Of a stretch of 64,000 nucleotides of DNA, positions 15,551 through 25,147 are shown in pieces. The stretch lies in NCBI GenBank assembly GCA_002632325.1, contig NSJK01000007.1:1-64000 (forward strand), in the 5' to 3' direction. The position numbers were made by a program, and so were the translations under genes. The notes below the pieces were generated by a model, which was given only the letters and a program-made list of their open reading frames with translations, did not search any database and was not told where the DNA came from. Numbering within the stretch: position 1 is the first letter of the stretch; every line of letters starts with the position of its first letter. Source of the stretch: Lysobacterales bacterium (GTDB taxonomy: Bacteria > Pseudomonadota > Gammaproteobacteria > Xanthomonadales > Rhodanobacteraceae).

Positions 15551-16561
15551 TCAGGCCGACTTCTTCCACTGCCCCAGCGCGGCGAGACCGTTGTCGCGTG
15601 CGCGCGCGAACACGGTTTTCTGCGCATCGGCGAAGTTGGCCTGCATGTCCTTGGCCCACAGCTTGAGCGCTGCCGACTGCATGGCGCGGCCGTAGGAGAA
15701 AGACAGCGGCCACGGGTGCGGGCCCATCTGGTTCATCGCGTTGAGGTGCGCGGTGGCCTGCTCGTCGCTCTGGCCGCCGGAGAGGAACACGATGCCCGGC
15801 AGTGAAGCCGGCACGGCCGCCTTGAGGCAGCGGATCGTTGCCTCGGCGACTTCCTCGACATCGGCCTGATCGGGGCAGTCCTTGCCCGAAACGACCATGC
15901 TCGCCTTGAGGATCGTGCCTTCGAGCAGCACGTTCTGCTCGTAAAGCGCGCCGAACAGCGAACGCAGCGTGGCTTCGGTGACTTCGTAGCAGACATCGAT
16001 GTCGTGATCGCCGTCCATCAGCACTTCGGGCTCGACCATCGGCACGATGCCCGCTTCCTGGCACAGCGCGGCGTAGCGCGCGAGCGCATGCGAATTGGCT
16101 TCGATGCAGGTGCCGCTGGGCGTGTCTTCGCCGATGGTGATGACCGCACGCCACTTGGCGAACTTGGCACCAAGCCTGGCGTATTCGGCGAGTCGCTCAC
16201 GCAGGCCATCGAGACCCTCGGTGACCAGCTCGCCCGGGAAACCGGCCAGCGGCTTGGCGCCGAGATCGACCTTGATGCCGGGCAGGATGCCGGCGTCGAG
16301 CATGATCTTGGTGAAGGGCACGCCGGCCTTGGTGGCCTGACGAATGGTTTCGTCGTAGAGGATCGCGCCGGAGATGTGCTCGCCCAGCTTGGGCGCGGTC
16401 AGCAACATCTCGCGATACGCGCGACGGTTTTCTTCGGTATTGGGCACATTGACCGAATCGAAGCGCTTCTTGATCGTCGCGGTCGATTCGTCGATGGCAA
16501 TGATGCCCTTGCCGGGTGCAACCATCGCCTGGGCGATGCTTTCAAGCTCTTCGATGCTCAT
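15551..16561 (-). CDS. Class I fructose-bisphosphate aldolase
   Basis: 336 residues. Cleaves fructose 1,6-bisphosphate to dihydroxyacetone phosphate and glyceraldehyde 3-phosphate through a Schiff base, without metal. The Lys nucleophile lies in LLEGTILKASMVV, and GIIAIDESTATIKKRF and LSGGQSDEQATAHLNAM are also class I signatures. This class is common in eukaryotes and in some proteobacteria. The start is the ATG MSIEELES; one codon further upstream is TTG. A perfect TATAAT lies 54 nt upstream, and a strong terminator follows. It lies downstream of the propeller-type kinase on the same strand but has its own promoter. Confidence 0.95.
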   Translation of the reverse strand: MSIEELESIAQAMVAPGKGIIAIDESTATIKKRFDSVNVPNTEENRRAYREMLLTAPKLGEHISGAILYDETIRQATKAGVPFTKIMLDAGILPGIKVDLGAKPLAGFPGELVTEGLDGLRERLAEYARLGAKFAKWRAVITIGEDTPSGTCIEANSHALARYAALCQEAGIVPMVEPEVLMDGDHDIDVCYEVTEATLRSLFGALYEQNVLLEGTILKASMVVSGKDCPDQADVEEVAEATIRCLKAAVPASLPGIVFLSGGQSDEQATAHLNAMNQMGPHPWPLSFSYGRAMQSAALKLWAKDMQANFADAQKTVFARARDNGLAALGQWKKSA

Positions 16562-16614
16562 CAAGAACTCCGTAATGGGAAATCGGGGCGCCGTGTGCGC
16601 TGAAACAACCGACG

Positions 16615-16620
16615 ATTATA
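16615..16620 (-). promoter_or_regulatory. -10 element (TATAAT) for the aldolase gene
   Basis: Perfect TATAAT on the minus strand in otherwise GC-rich intergenic DNA, 54 nt upstream of the aldolase ATG. No good -35 is seen at 16-18 bp, so the promoter may be activator-dependent. Confidence 0.45.
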
Positions 16621-16704
16621 AGCCAGTTGCCCGCGCGCTTCCTGTCGCCGACGCCGCGGCCGTGCCACCAATCGCCGCAAGCTCGAAATCCAGCCGAACG
16701 GCAC

Positions 16705-19700
16705 TCAGCGCCCGGGCGGGCGGGCGATCGCCGGCCCGATCACCGGGGGTGGCAGGCGCGCAGCATCGGTATCGACACCGAGCAGACGCCCTTCATTGTC
16801 GGCCAGCCACAGGCGGTGGTGCTGCGCATCCAGATCGGCGGCGCCAATCACGCGCAGATCGCTGCGCATCGCCATCGAGGCAGCCCAGCGCGGCGCGCCC
16901 GCGGGATCGCGCATCAACTGGTAGCGCGCGATCGCCCCGCTGCCCGCCGCATAGGCACCACTGCCACTGCCGTCATCGATCAGTGCGTAGTAATCGATGC
17001 CGAAGTCGGGCAGGTCGTAGAGCGTCCTGAGCTTGGGATCGTAGGCGTAGATCCGCGCCGGCGCGGTGCCCTGGACCAATTGCAAACCCACGCCCGGCAG
17101 ATCCAGCGCGTGGTAGCCACCGGAGCTTTCGACCGGGAACTGGAGGCTCGTCCATTCCTTGCCGGGCACGCGATCGAGCGCGACCACGGTGCTGTTCCAG
17201 GTACCGACCAGCGCATGCGTCGCAGTGGCATCGACTTGGAAGGCATGCAGATTCAGGCGGCGACCGGTGATCGCGCGCAGATCGATCGTCTCTTCGGCCT
17301 CGAGCGTGGGCCAATGCCAGCGCTTGAGCGTGCCGTCGGACGAACTCGACCACAGCGCATCGCCCTGTACCTGCAACTGGTTGACGAGAAAATCATGACC
17401 CCGCGAGCGCCACTGCACGGTCATGTCGGGCAGTCGCCAGATCGCCAGCGTGCGATCGTCGGAGGCGCTCGCCAAATGGCCGGCATCGCCCACCAGGGCG
17501 GTCACGCCGTCGGCGTGCAGCGGATGGTGGCTCACCTTGCCGTCGACCAGCGCATGGATCGCGCCATCGCGCGAGCCGACATAGACCGCATGGGTCGCCG
17601 CATCGACGTGCACGGCCCAGGCCTCGCTCTTGCCGATCACGTGTTCGGCAGCAATCGGCAAGGTGCCATAGTCGAACTGGCGCAGGCTGTGACTGATCAC
17701 GTCGAGCACGAGCACGCCTTGGCCATCGATGAAGGTCATGCCTCGTTCGAGCTTGATGTCGGCATACCGTTCTTCGAGCAGGGCCCCCTCGCGCCACAGC
17801 GCCACACCACTGTCACCGGCAAGCAGCAGGGTCGGATAATCGGCTACCCAGGCCAGCGCCTGCGCGCCGCCCTGCAACGAGAACGAACGCCGCGGCGCGC
17901 TCTCGTCGAGCGCGAACACGTGGACCTCGGGACCGCTGGTCGCCACTGCGACGCGTGCCGGCAGGTCGAGCACGCGCAGGTCACGCACCTGGCCGGCATC
18001 GAGCGGCTGGTCGAGCACCTGCACGGCATCTCTCGTGCGATAGACATGCATGCGCGCCGCGCCGCGCGTGGCGACCGCAATCCAGTCGCGCGAGAGTGCA
18101 ACCGATGACGCCGTGCCTTCGGCGGGCAGACGAGACACACTGCGCGTGGTTTCGCCCTCGATCCGGTAGACGACGAGATCGCCACCCGCGACAGCCACCA
18201 GTGTATGTGCGTCGGGCGCCAGCCACAGGCGCGCCTCGCGCTCGATTTCGGCCGGCAGCTTCGTCAGCGTCTGACTGCTGCCTTCGATCGGATCGATCGA
18301 CAAAAGGGCGTCGCCTTCGATGACGGCGAGGCGACCCGCATCGAGCGGGCCGAGCAGGCGTCGTCCGGCCGGCAGGTCGACGCGACTGGTGACACCTTCG
18401 CCGCGCACGCGTTGCAGGTACCAGCCGTTGGCCGCGCCGAGCACGACGGTATCGTTGACGCGCAACAGAATCCCGCGCGCATCGATCGGCACATTCGTCG
18501 AGGAGGCTGCGCGCAGCCATTGCGTGGGTTGGCTCGCTGATTGCGGCAGCGCGCCGGGCTCGGCGCTGGAACCCGGTAGAGCCGGAACTGCGGCCGTGTT
18601 GCCGGCCACGGAAGTGTCCGCAGGTGGCGAGCGCAGCAAGGCCCAGGCGATCGCGGCGACGAGCAACACGCCAGCGGCAAGCGCAGCGAGGCCAAGCGGT
18701 CGCCTGTTGCGCATCGCCAACGGCACCCGGGCGCTGGCCACCTGCCAGAACATGCCGAGCCTGCGGCGCAAGCCCGCATGCCACTTGCCGCTGTGCGCCT
18801 GACTCAGGCGCGTGGCCGCTTCGATGGGCGCGGGCGCAGCTCGGCGCGTCGGCGCCGGCACCGCCGCCTGTTGCGTGGGCATCGCGCCGAGCGCCATCGC
18901 GAAATCGGCGACGCTGGCAAAGCGCCGCGTCGAATCGGTGGCCAAGGCACGGGACAATGCGTCGACCGCAGCGGGCGGCGTTCCCGCCGGCAGGCGCGTG
19001 ACGAGTTTCTCGGTGACGCGACCGATGCCATCGAGCGTGACTTCGCCCAGCGAGTGCGCATCGCGCAGCGGTTGGCCACTGAGCATCTCGGCCACCACCA
19101 ACGCCAGCGCGTACTGATCGGTCGCAGCACTCACCGGGTAGCCATAGAACTGCTCGGGCGCGAAATAGCGCGGTGTGCCAATCACATGACCAGTCTGGGT
19201 CAGCGAGCCACTGCTCTCGGTTTCATCGAGCGGCCGTGCAATGCCGAAGTCCAGCAGCTTGACGCGCTCGAGCGAACCGGCACGCGTGATGAACACATTC
19301 TCGGGCTTGAGATCACGATGCACGACGTTGTGGTCATGTGCAGCCATCAGCGCATCGGCCACGCCGCGCGTGATCATCATCGTGCGTTGCCAGCCGATGC
19401 CCTGCGGCGAGCGCGCCAGTTCCGCCGCCAGCGTTTCGCCGTGCAGGTACTCCATCACGTAGTACGGCACGCCACCGGGTGCGATGTCGAAATCATGGAC
19501 TTCGACGATATTGGGATGACGCACTTCGGCCAGGAGCCTGGCTTCGCGCAGGAAGCGCTCGCCGAAGGTCGGATCACCCAGGCCCGGCAACAGCAGCTTG
19601 ACCGCCACCGGATGGCCGAGCGTGACGTGACGCCCCATGAGCACCACGCCCATGCCGCCACGACCGATCACCTCGACCAGTTCGAACTTGCCGAAGCTGC

Positions 19701-19812
19701 GACCGACGAACACGCTTGCGTCGGCGTACTGCACCGCACCGCCACACTGCAGGCACTTGGCCTCGCCACCACTGGCGAGGCTGCCGCATTGGCTGCAGAT
19801 GCGGTAGTCCAT
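16705..19812 (-). CDS. Membrane Ser/Thr protein kinase with zinc ribbon and C-terminal propeller-like sensor
   Basis: 1035 residues. The N-terminus is a small zinc ribbon (Cys6-x2-Cys9 and Cys20-x2-Cys23). A Hanks-type kinase domain follows (~43-310): Gly loop IGRGGMGVV, Lys72, HRDLKPEN with Asp167, DFG at 188-190, and APE at 218-220. A juxtamembrane linker leads to one membrane helix (~373-393). The remaining ~640 residues are beta-rich WD40/quinoprotein-like repeats (for example DDRTLAIWRLPDMTVQW and SDGTLKRWHWPTLEA) predicted to lie in the periplasm. All catalytic residues are present. It probably senses an envelope signal through the propeller; target unknown. It follows the TonB-like exported-protein gene with a 77-bp gap. 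Confidence 0.88.
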   Translation of the reverse strand: MDYRICSQCGSLASGGEAKCLQCGGAVQYADASVFVGRSFGKFELVEVIGRGGMGVVLMGRHVTLGHPVAVKLLLPGLGDPTFGERFLREARLLAEVRHPNIVEVHDFDIAPGGVPYYVMEYLHGETLAAELARSPQGIGWQRTMMITRGVADALMAAHDHNVVHRDLKPENVFITRAGSLERVKLLDFGIARPLDETESSGSLTQTGHVIGTPRYFAPEQFYGYPVSAATDQYALALVVAEMLSGQPLRDAHSLGEVTLDGIGRVTEKLVTRLPAGTPPAAVDALSRALATDSTRRFASVADFAMALGAMPTQQAAVPAPTRRAAPAPIEAATRLSQAHSGKWHAGLRRRLGMFWQVASARVPLAMRNRRPLGLAALAAGVLLVAAIAWALLRSPPADTSVAGNTAAVPALPGSSAEPGALPQSASQPTQWLRAASSTNVPIDARGILLRVNDTVVLGAANGWYLQRVRGEGVTSRVDLPAGRRLLGPLDAGRLAVIEGDALLSIDPIEGSSQTLTKLPAEIEREARLWLAPDAHTLVAVAGGDLVVYRIEGETTRSVSRLPAEGTASSVALSRDWIAVATRGAARMHVYRTRDAVQVLDQPLDAGQVRDLRVLDLPARVAVATSGPEVHVFALDESAPRRSFSLQGGAQALAWVADYPTLLLAGDSGVALWREGALLEERYADIKLERGMTFIDGQGVLVLDVISHSLRQFDYGTLPIAAEHVIGKSEAWAVHVDAATHAVYVGSRDGAIHALVDGKVSHHPLHADGVTALVGDAGHLASASDDRTLAIWRLPDMTVQWRSRGHDFLVNQLQVQGDALWSSSSDGTLKRWHWPTLEAEETIDLRAITGRRLNLHAFQVDATATHALVGTWNSTVVALDRVPGKEWTSLQFPVESSGGYHALDLPGVGLQLVQGTAPARIYAYDPKLRTLYDLPDFGIDYYALIDDGSGSGAYAAGSGAIARYQLMRDPAGAPRWAASMAMRSDLRVIGAADLDAQHHRLWLADNEGRLLGVDTDAARLPPPVIGPAIARPPGR

Positions 19813-19889
19813 CAGCGCACCCCGCGTCCGGTCCGGCGGTCAGTTGTCCGACCTGAACTCATGCTGGCGCCCCCTGCAGCGCGCTCACC

Positions 19890-20330
19890 TCATCGGTCTT
19901 CCCAGCCGAGCTTGTCGATCGCGCAAGGCTTCATCATCGCGCTGCGCGCATCGGCATCGGCCGGTGAGTTGAACGGAAAGATCAACCAGCTGAACACGCG
20001 GCCGCGTGCGGAATTGGCCACCGTCGGCTCGAAGCGCATGTGCTTGGCCATGCTCTGCGCAATCTTGCCGAGATCGCCCGCGGGCACCACGCGCTGCACC
20101 TTGATCTGGCTGGTGCTGCCGTTCTTGTCGACCACGAACGACACCGCCGCGCAGCCGGGCGTGTTGATGTTCTTGGCGATGTTGGGCACATCGGCCTCGA
20201 CCGAGCTGTTGATCAACACCCAGTAGTCGGCGAGCTTGTCGGGCACCACCACCTTGGGCGCATCGATCGACTGGGCGCTCGCGCCTGCGGCCACCGACAA
20301 GGCCAGAGTCATGAAGGCGAGACGTTTCAT
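19890..20330 (-). CDS. Exported TonB C-terminal-like domain protein
   Basis: 146 residues. A signal peptide (MKRLAFMTLALSVAAGASAQ) precedes a single domain resembling the TonB C-terminal fold: AAVSFVVDKNGSTSQIKVQRVVP, then MAKHMRFEPTVANSARG. That is the pattern of strand, DKNG turn, strand and FxP found in energy-transducer proteins. It has no membrane anchor or Pro-rich spanning segment, so it cannot act as a classical TonB and is more likely a free periplasmic protein. The start was chosen for the signal peptide. It lies between pyruvate kinase and the kinase gene on the same strand. Confidence 0.7.
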   Translation of the reverse strand: MKRLAFMTLALSVAAGASAQSIDAPKVVVPDKLADYWVLINSSVEADVPNIAKNINTPGCAAVSFVVDKNGSTSQIKVQRVVPAGDLGKIAQSMAKHMRFEPTVANSARGRVFSWLIFPFNSPADADARSAMMKPCAIDKLGWEDR

Positions 20331-20447
20331 TGACGTACTCCTCGCAACAAGGGATGACGATCTTGATGAGGTCATTCTAAACCCCGCGGGCCACGCAAAA
20401 GGCGAATGCCTGACCAATCTCGGCAACCGCCTGCGAAAAGTCCAGCG

Positions 20448-21914
20448 CTACAACTCGCTCAGACCCTCGACCACGCCGCCATCGCCCAGCCGCAGCAGTT
20501 TGAGCGTATTGGTGCCGCCCAAGCGCCCGGTGTGGTCGCCGGTCGTCACCAGCACGCGGTCACCCGCGCTCAGATGCCCAAGCGCGAACAGATGCGCAAG
20601 CGCATCGCGCACGGCCTGCGTCGGTCCGGCGCCGCGCGCGTCGAAATCGACCGGATTGACGTCACGGTAGAGCAGCATGCGCCGGCGTGCGGCGGCGTTG
20701 CGCGACAGCGCATAAATCGGAACGGTGGAACGAAATCGCGACAGCCACTGCGCCGTCGCTCCGCTTTCGGTCAGCGCGACGATCGCGCGCACGCTGATCT
20801 GGCCGGCGAGGAACATCGCCGCGAGCGCAATCGCCTGGTCGGCGCGATCGAGGCGATGCGTGCCCGGGTCGAGATCCTCCACCGGCAGGAACTGGCGCTC
20901 GGCGCCCAGACATACCCGGCGCATTGCCGCGACCGCGAGCGCCGGGTGCTTTCCCGCTGCGGTCTCCTGCGACAACATGACCGCATCAGTACCGTCGATC
21001 ACCGCATTGGCGACATCGAGCACTTCGGCGCGCGTGGGAATCGGCGATTCAACCATCGACTGCATCATCTGCGTGGCAGTGATGACGATGCGACTGCCGC
21101 GCAGCGCATCGCGAATGATCTTCTTCTGCAGACCCGGCAATTCGGCGTCGCCGATTTCCACGCCCAGATCGCCGCGCGCGACCATCACCGCATCGGCGGC
21201 CTCGACGATCTCGGCGAGGTTGTCGATCGCCTCGGCGCGCTCGATCTTGGCCACCAGTGCGGCATCGCCACCGGCCTCGCGCAAGAGCGCACGCGCAGTC
21301 TCGATGTCCTGCGCGGTCTTGACGAAGGACACGGCGAGAAAGTCCACACCCAGTTCGGCGGCCAAGCGGATGTCATTGCGATCCTTGTCCGACAACGCCG
21401 CGACGGTGAGGCCGCCGCCGAGCCGATTGATGCCCTTGCGATCGGACAGGCGGCCACCGGCAAGCACCACGCACTCGACACGCGCCTCGCCGACGTCGAC
21501 CACTTCGAGCGACACCAGACCATCATCGAGCAGCAGCACGTCACCGGGTTTGACGTCGCGCCACAGGTCCAGATACGACACACCCACGTGCGTGACATCA
21601 CCGGGCGGCGCATCGGCCCGGCAGTCGAGCGTGAACGCAGCGCCCGACACCAGTTCGACCGGACCGGCAGCGAAATGCTCGATGCGGATCTTGGGCCCCT
21701 GCAGGTCGGCGAGAATGCCGACTTCAATCGCCAGTTCCTGCGCTGCCGCGCGCACCGCAAGCGCGCGCGCGCGGTGGTCATCGGCGCTGCCGTGGGAAAG
21801 ATTCAGGCGCACCACGTTGACGCCTTCGACAAGCACCTTGAGCAGCGCACCGGGCGCATCCGTGGCGGGCCCGAGCGTGGCAATGATCTTGGTGCGGCGC
21901 AGTTGTTCTTCCAC
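20448..21914 (-). CDS. pyk: Pyruvate kinase
   Basis: 488 residues. Transfers phosphate from phosphoenolpyruvate to ADP. Family blocks: RRTKIIATLGPAT and VVRLNLSHGS at the N-terminus, LQGPKIRI, the active-site signature LVAKIERAEAIDNL, VMVARGDLGVEI, and ATQMMQSMVESPIPTRAEVLDVANAVIDGTDAVMLSQETAAGKHP. An allosteric C-terminal domain is present. The only start consistent with the family is GTG (VEEQLRRTK). The ATG-initiated frame upstream is non-homologous. Part of a minus-strand group with pgk and aldolase, which are often adjacent in relatives but here are separated by signalling and stress genes. Confidence 0.95.
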   Translation of the reverse strand: MEEQLRRTKIIATLGPATDAPGALLKVLVEGVNVVRLNLSHGSADDHRARALAVRAAAQELAIEVGILADLQGPKIRIEHFAAGPVELVSGAAFTLDCRADAPPGDVTHVGVSYLDLWRDVKPGDVLLLDDGLVSLEVVDVGEARVECVVLAGGRLSDRKGINRLGGGLTVAALSDKDRNDIRLAAELGVDFLAVSFVKTAQDIETARALLREAGGDAALVAKIERAEAIDNLAEIVEAADAVMVARGDLGVEIGDAELPGLQKKIIRDALRGSRIVITATQMMQSMVESPIPTRAEVLDVANAVIDGTDAVMLSQETAAGKHPALAVAAMRRVCLGAERQFLPVEDLDPGTHRLDRADQAIALAAMFLAGQISVRAIVALTESGATAQWLSRFRSTVPIYALSRNAAARRRMLLYRDVNPVDFDARGAGPTQAVRDALAHLFALGHLSAGDRVLVTTGDHTGRLGGTNTLKLLRLGDGGVVEGLSEL

Positions 21915-22006
21915 GTGTCGTCCCGTGCGTTGCTGGTGTGAGCCCCGATCATACGCGAGCAGGCCGAGCGCATTGACGCATCGGCGTGATGCGGATGGTT
22001 CTGCAA

Positions 22007-23899
22007 TCAGGCGGACGCAGCCCGATGCTGGCGCACGAAGGTGATGAATGCCTCGCTCGGCAATGCCGGCGACCACAGAAAACCCTGACCGAACTCGCAT
22101 CCGAAGGCGCGCAGACGTGCCAATGCCTCGGCGCTTTCTATCCCTTCGGCAGTCGCCTGCAGACCCAGACCATGGGCCATCTCGATGATCGTGCGCACCA
22201 GCCCCTCTTCCTGCGTGCCCGCGCCCAGCTGGCGCACGAAGGACTGGTCGATCTTGAGCGAATGCAGGGCGAAGCGCTGCAGGTAGGCCAGGTTGGAGTA
22301 GCCGGTACCAAAATCATCGATCGTGACGTGCACGCCGAGCGCGCCGAGGCGCCTGAGCACCTCGACGAGATCGGGCGTGTCGGCAAAGGTCGATTCGGTC
22401 AGTTCCAGCTCGAGCCCCCCCGGCGCGAGCGCGTTCGCCGCGAGCGCATCGCGAACCGCGGCCTCGAGATTGCCGCGGCGAAACTGCAATGGCGAGACGT
22501 TGACCGAAACAGTCAACGCGCCGAGCCCGATGCGGCGCCACTCGCTCACTGCAGCGCAGGCTTGTTGCAGCACCCAGGCGCCGATCTCATGAATCAGGCC
22601 GCTGCGCTCGGCCACCGCGATCAAACGATGCACCGACACCGCTTCATTTTCCGGCCGCGGCCAGCGCAACAGCGCTTCGGCGCCGACCACGCGTCCGCCG
22701 GCAAGTTCGAACTTGGGCTGGAAGTGCACTTCGAGCTCGTTGCGGGCGAGCGCGGCGCGCAGTCCCGAGGCGATCTGCAGGTGCTCGATGATGCCCTGAT
22801 TCACGCTGGCATCGAAGAAGCGGAACGCATTGCGCCCAGCGTCCTTGGCCTGATACATCGCCAGATCCGCGTGCTTGAGCAGCACCGCAGGGTCGTTGCC
22901 ATCGCGCGGTGCCAACGCGATGCCGAGCGAGGCCGTGATCGGCACTTCCACGCCCTCGAGCTGGAACGGCTCGCTGAGCGCCTGCATGATTCGCGTCGCG
23001 GTTTCGGCTGCTGCACGCTCGTCTTCGAGATCGCCGAGCACGATGAGGAATTCATCCCCCGACATGCGTGCGGCCATGTCGGTGCCGCGCACGGCCATGC
23101 GCAAGGCGTCGCCGACCTTGCACAGCAAGGCGTCGCCGACGGCGTGACTGAGTGAATCGTTGATGGTCTTGAAATTGTCCAGATCGAGAAACATCACCGC
23201 GATCAGCTCCTGGCCCCGGCGCGGCTTGCCCAGGAGGTACTGCAACTGATCCATCGCCAACGTGCGGTTGGGCAGACCGGTGAGACTGTCGTGGCGGGCC
23301 ATGAGCGCGATGCGCTCGCGCGAGGCCTGCAGGGCGAGTTTCTCCGACTCCAGCCGCAACAGGTTGCGCGACAGATCACCCGCGAGCAGCCACATGAAGA
23401 AGCCCGAGAAGGCAATGATCAGGCCCATTGCGAACGGCCGGCGCCAATTGAGCGGTCGCGGCACGCTGAGCGCGATGCCCGCCTCATGCAGGAAATAGAG
23501 CGCGATCAGCGCCGCCAGCATCAGCACCACCAGCACGACCAGCAGCTTGCGTGAGCCGAACATGCCTGCGAACACCAGCAGCGCGGGGAACGCGAGCGGC
23601 GCTTCGTCATAAAGCCCTTGATCCACTGCCATGAGTGCCGTGAGCCCGATCAGCAGTGCGGCGATCGTCCATGCCGCTGCCAGTTCGAGCCGATCCCGCT
23701 GATTCCAGCGGTAGGCCAACAGCAACATCGCGATCAGGCCGAGGTCGAGAACCAGATTGATCCAGGTGCCGCGCGTCAGATTGGTCAGACAGAAGATTGC
23801 CAGCGCGACGATCACCAGCCAGATGATCTGGCGCAGTCGGGCCTTTTGCAGGGCCAGCACCCTGTCCGGTCGCAGGTTCGAAAAGCGCCGCTCGGCCAT
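22007..23899 (-). CDS. Membrane GGDEF-EAL protein (cyclic-di-GMP turnover)
   Basis: About 630 residues. The N-terminal sensor has roughly six membrane helices (about 20-190) and no large periplasmic loop. A GGDEF domain (DSLTGLPNRTLAMDQL ... ARMSGDEFLIVLGDL) follows, then an EAL domain (VGAEALLRW, NVSPLQFR, LTESTFAD, TIDDFGTGYSNLAYL, IDQSFV). The signature motif reads SGDEF, a variant found in active cyclases, and the EAL metal-binding residues look intact, so both activities are possible. The start ATG (MAERRF) has a weak ribosome site; an upstream in-frame start would add 61 low-complexity residues. Divergent from ohrR. Confidence 0.9.
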   Translation of the reverse strand: MAERRFSNLRPDRVLALQKARLRQIIWLVIVALAIFCLTNLTRGTWINLVLDLGLIAMLLLAYRWNQRDRLELAAAWTIAALLIGLTALMAVDQGLYDEAPLAFPALLVFAGMFGSRKLLVVLVVLMLAALIALYFLHEAGIALSVPRPLNWRRPFAMGLIIAFSGFFMWLLAGDLSRNLLRLESEKLALQASRERIALMARHDSLTGLPNRTLAMDQLQYLLGKPRRGQELIAVMFLDLDNFKTINDSLSHAVGDALLCKVGDALRMAVRGTDMAARMSGDEFLIVLGDLEDERAAAETATRIMQALSEPFQLEGVEVPITASLGIALAPRDGNDPAVLLKHADLAMYQAKDAGRNAFRFFDASVNQGIIEHLQIASGLRAALARNELEVHFQPKFELAGGRVVGAEALLRWPRPENEAVSVHRLIAVAERSGLIHEIGAWVLQQACAAVSEWRRIGLGALTVSVNVSPLQFRRGNLEAAVRDALAANALAPGGLELELTESTFADTPDLVEVLRRLGALGVHVTIDDFGTGYSNLAYLQRFALHSLKIDQSFVRQLGAGTQEEGLVRTIIEMAHGLGLQATAEGIESAEALARLRAFGCEFGQGFLWSPALPSEAFITFVRQHRAASA

Positions 23900-24100
23900 G
23901 GCGTTCAAGCGCGAGGGCTGAGTCAGACCCGAGCGGGGAGTCGCTCGATCCGTCGCACGATCCCCATTGCTCCCTCCCCGAGGCTTTCCGGCCGGCGAAG
24001 TGCAGCCTAACTGCTTGTCTTTACGCTGACAAACCGAGGGCAATTGTCCGGTATGGGACGTCGCGCCGTATTGCCGGAACATTCAGATTGCCTGCAATTA

Positions 24101-24114
24101 GATTGTGTACAATC
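24101..24114. promoter_or_regulatory. OhrR operator overlapping the ohrR promoter
   Basis: GATTGT-GT-ACAATC, a perfect 6-bp dyad matching the TACAAT/ATTGTA type of OhrR box known in other bacteria. TACAAT (24108-24113) doubles as a good -10, putting the transcript start within a few bases of the ohrR ATG. A second, weaker dyad (ATTGC-CT-GCAAT, 24087-24098) sits one turn upstream. This indicates autorepression of ohrR-ohr. Confidence 0.65.
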
Positions 24115-24121
24115 CAATGTC

Positions 24122-24595
24122 ATGAACAAGGTCACGGAACAAGCGTCGGGGTCTTTGCTGCACCTCGACGAACAACTCTGCTTCGCGCTGTACGCCGCCT
24201 CGCGGGCGATGACGGCGGCCTACCGGCCGCTGCTCGAACCACTCGATCTCACCTATCCGCAATACCTCGTGTTGCTGGTGCTGTGGGAGGTCGAGGCCTG
24301 CAACGTGCGCGAACTCGGGGAACGCCTGCAACTCGACTCCGGCACGCTCACGCCCTTGCTCAAGCGCATGCAGGCGGCGGGGCTGGTCACGCGCCGGCGC
24401 CTGCGCAGCGATGCCCGCGTGGTCGAGATCCGCATCACGCAAGCAGGCCGTGCCCTGCATGCGCGCGCACTGGAAATCCCGGCCTGTCTGATCCGCCACA
24501 GTGGTCTGTCCGCACAGAACCTGACCGAGCTGCGTGGCAGCCTCACCCGCTTGACCGGCTCATTGTCGAGCCCACCTGAAGGAGCCATCCGATGA
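24122..24595 (+). CDS. ohrR: Organic hydroperoxide-sensing MarR-family repressor
   Basis: 157 residues, MarR winged helix. The redox-sensing Cys characteristic of OhrR is present near the N-terminus (LDEQLCFALYAASRAM, Cys20). The DNA-binding core includes NVRELGERLQLDSGTLTPLLKRMQAAGLVTRRR and the wing RSDARVVEIRIT. Oxidation of Cys20 by organic hydroperoxide should release it from the operator at 24101-24114. The start is the ATG next to the operator. Its stop overlaps the ohr start by ATGA. Confidence 0.93.
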   Translation: MNKVTEQASGSLLHLDEQLCFALYAASRAMTAAYRPLLEPLDLTYPQYLVLLVLWEVEACNVRELGERLQLDSGTLTPLLKRMQAAGLVTRRRLRSDARVVEIRITQAGRALHARALEIPACLIRHSGLSAQNLTELRGSLTRLTGSLSSPPEGAIR

Positions 24596-25023
24596 AACTC
24601 AGCAAGATCCTCTACACCGCAACCGCAACCGCCAAGGGCGGCCGCAATGGTCACATCCAGAGCAGCGATGGCGTGCTCAAGGCCGACCTCAAGGTACCCA
24701 GGGAAATGGGCGGCCCGGGCGGCGCCGCCACCAATCCGGAACAACTGTTCGCGGCGGGCTATGCCGCCTGCTTCGAGGGCGCGGTGCGCCTGGTCGCCGG
24801 CCAGAAGAAGGTCGAGGTTCCGGCCGATACCCACGTGGTCGCCCATGTCGGCATCGGCCCGCGCGAGCCGACCGGGTTCGGCATTGCGGTCCAACTCGAC
24901 GTGCACCTTCCCGGCATCGAGCGCAAGCTCGCCCAGGACATCGTCGATACCGCGCACCGCGACATCTGTCCCTACTCGCATGCCACGCGCGGCAACGTCG
25001 ATGTGACGATCAAGCTCGCCTGA
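24592..25023 (+). CDS. ohr: Organic hydroperoxide resistance protein
   Basis: 143 residues, Ohr/OsmC fold. It is a thiol peroxidase that reduces alkyl and fatty-acid hydroperoxides. The two catalytic Cys are present: Cys60 in GYAACFEGA and Cys126 in DICPYSHATRGN, with Arg18 in GGRNG. These are the residues that separate Ohr from general OsmC proteins. Translationally coupled to ohrR by ATGA and therefore induced with it by hydroperoxide. Confidence 0.95.
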   Translation: MKLSKILYTATATAKGGRNGHIQSSDGVLKADLKVPREMGGPGGAATNPEQLFAAGYAACFEGAVRLVAGQKKVEVPADTHVVAHVGIGPREPTGFGIAVQLDVHLPGIERKLAQDIVDTAHRDICPYSHATRGNVDVTIKLA

Positions 25024-25147
25024 GCGCAACCGCGGCGGAAAGCGGCACTCCGTCACGTTATGCCGATGCGGCCTTGGACAGTCGCAACAGTCGATCCCAT
25101 GATGCGCGCCGTCGCACTCGCGCGGCGCCACCATCGGATCTACCGAC

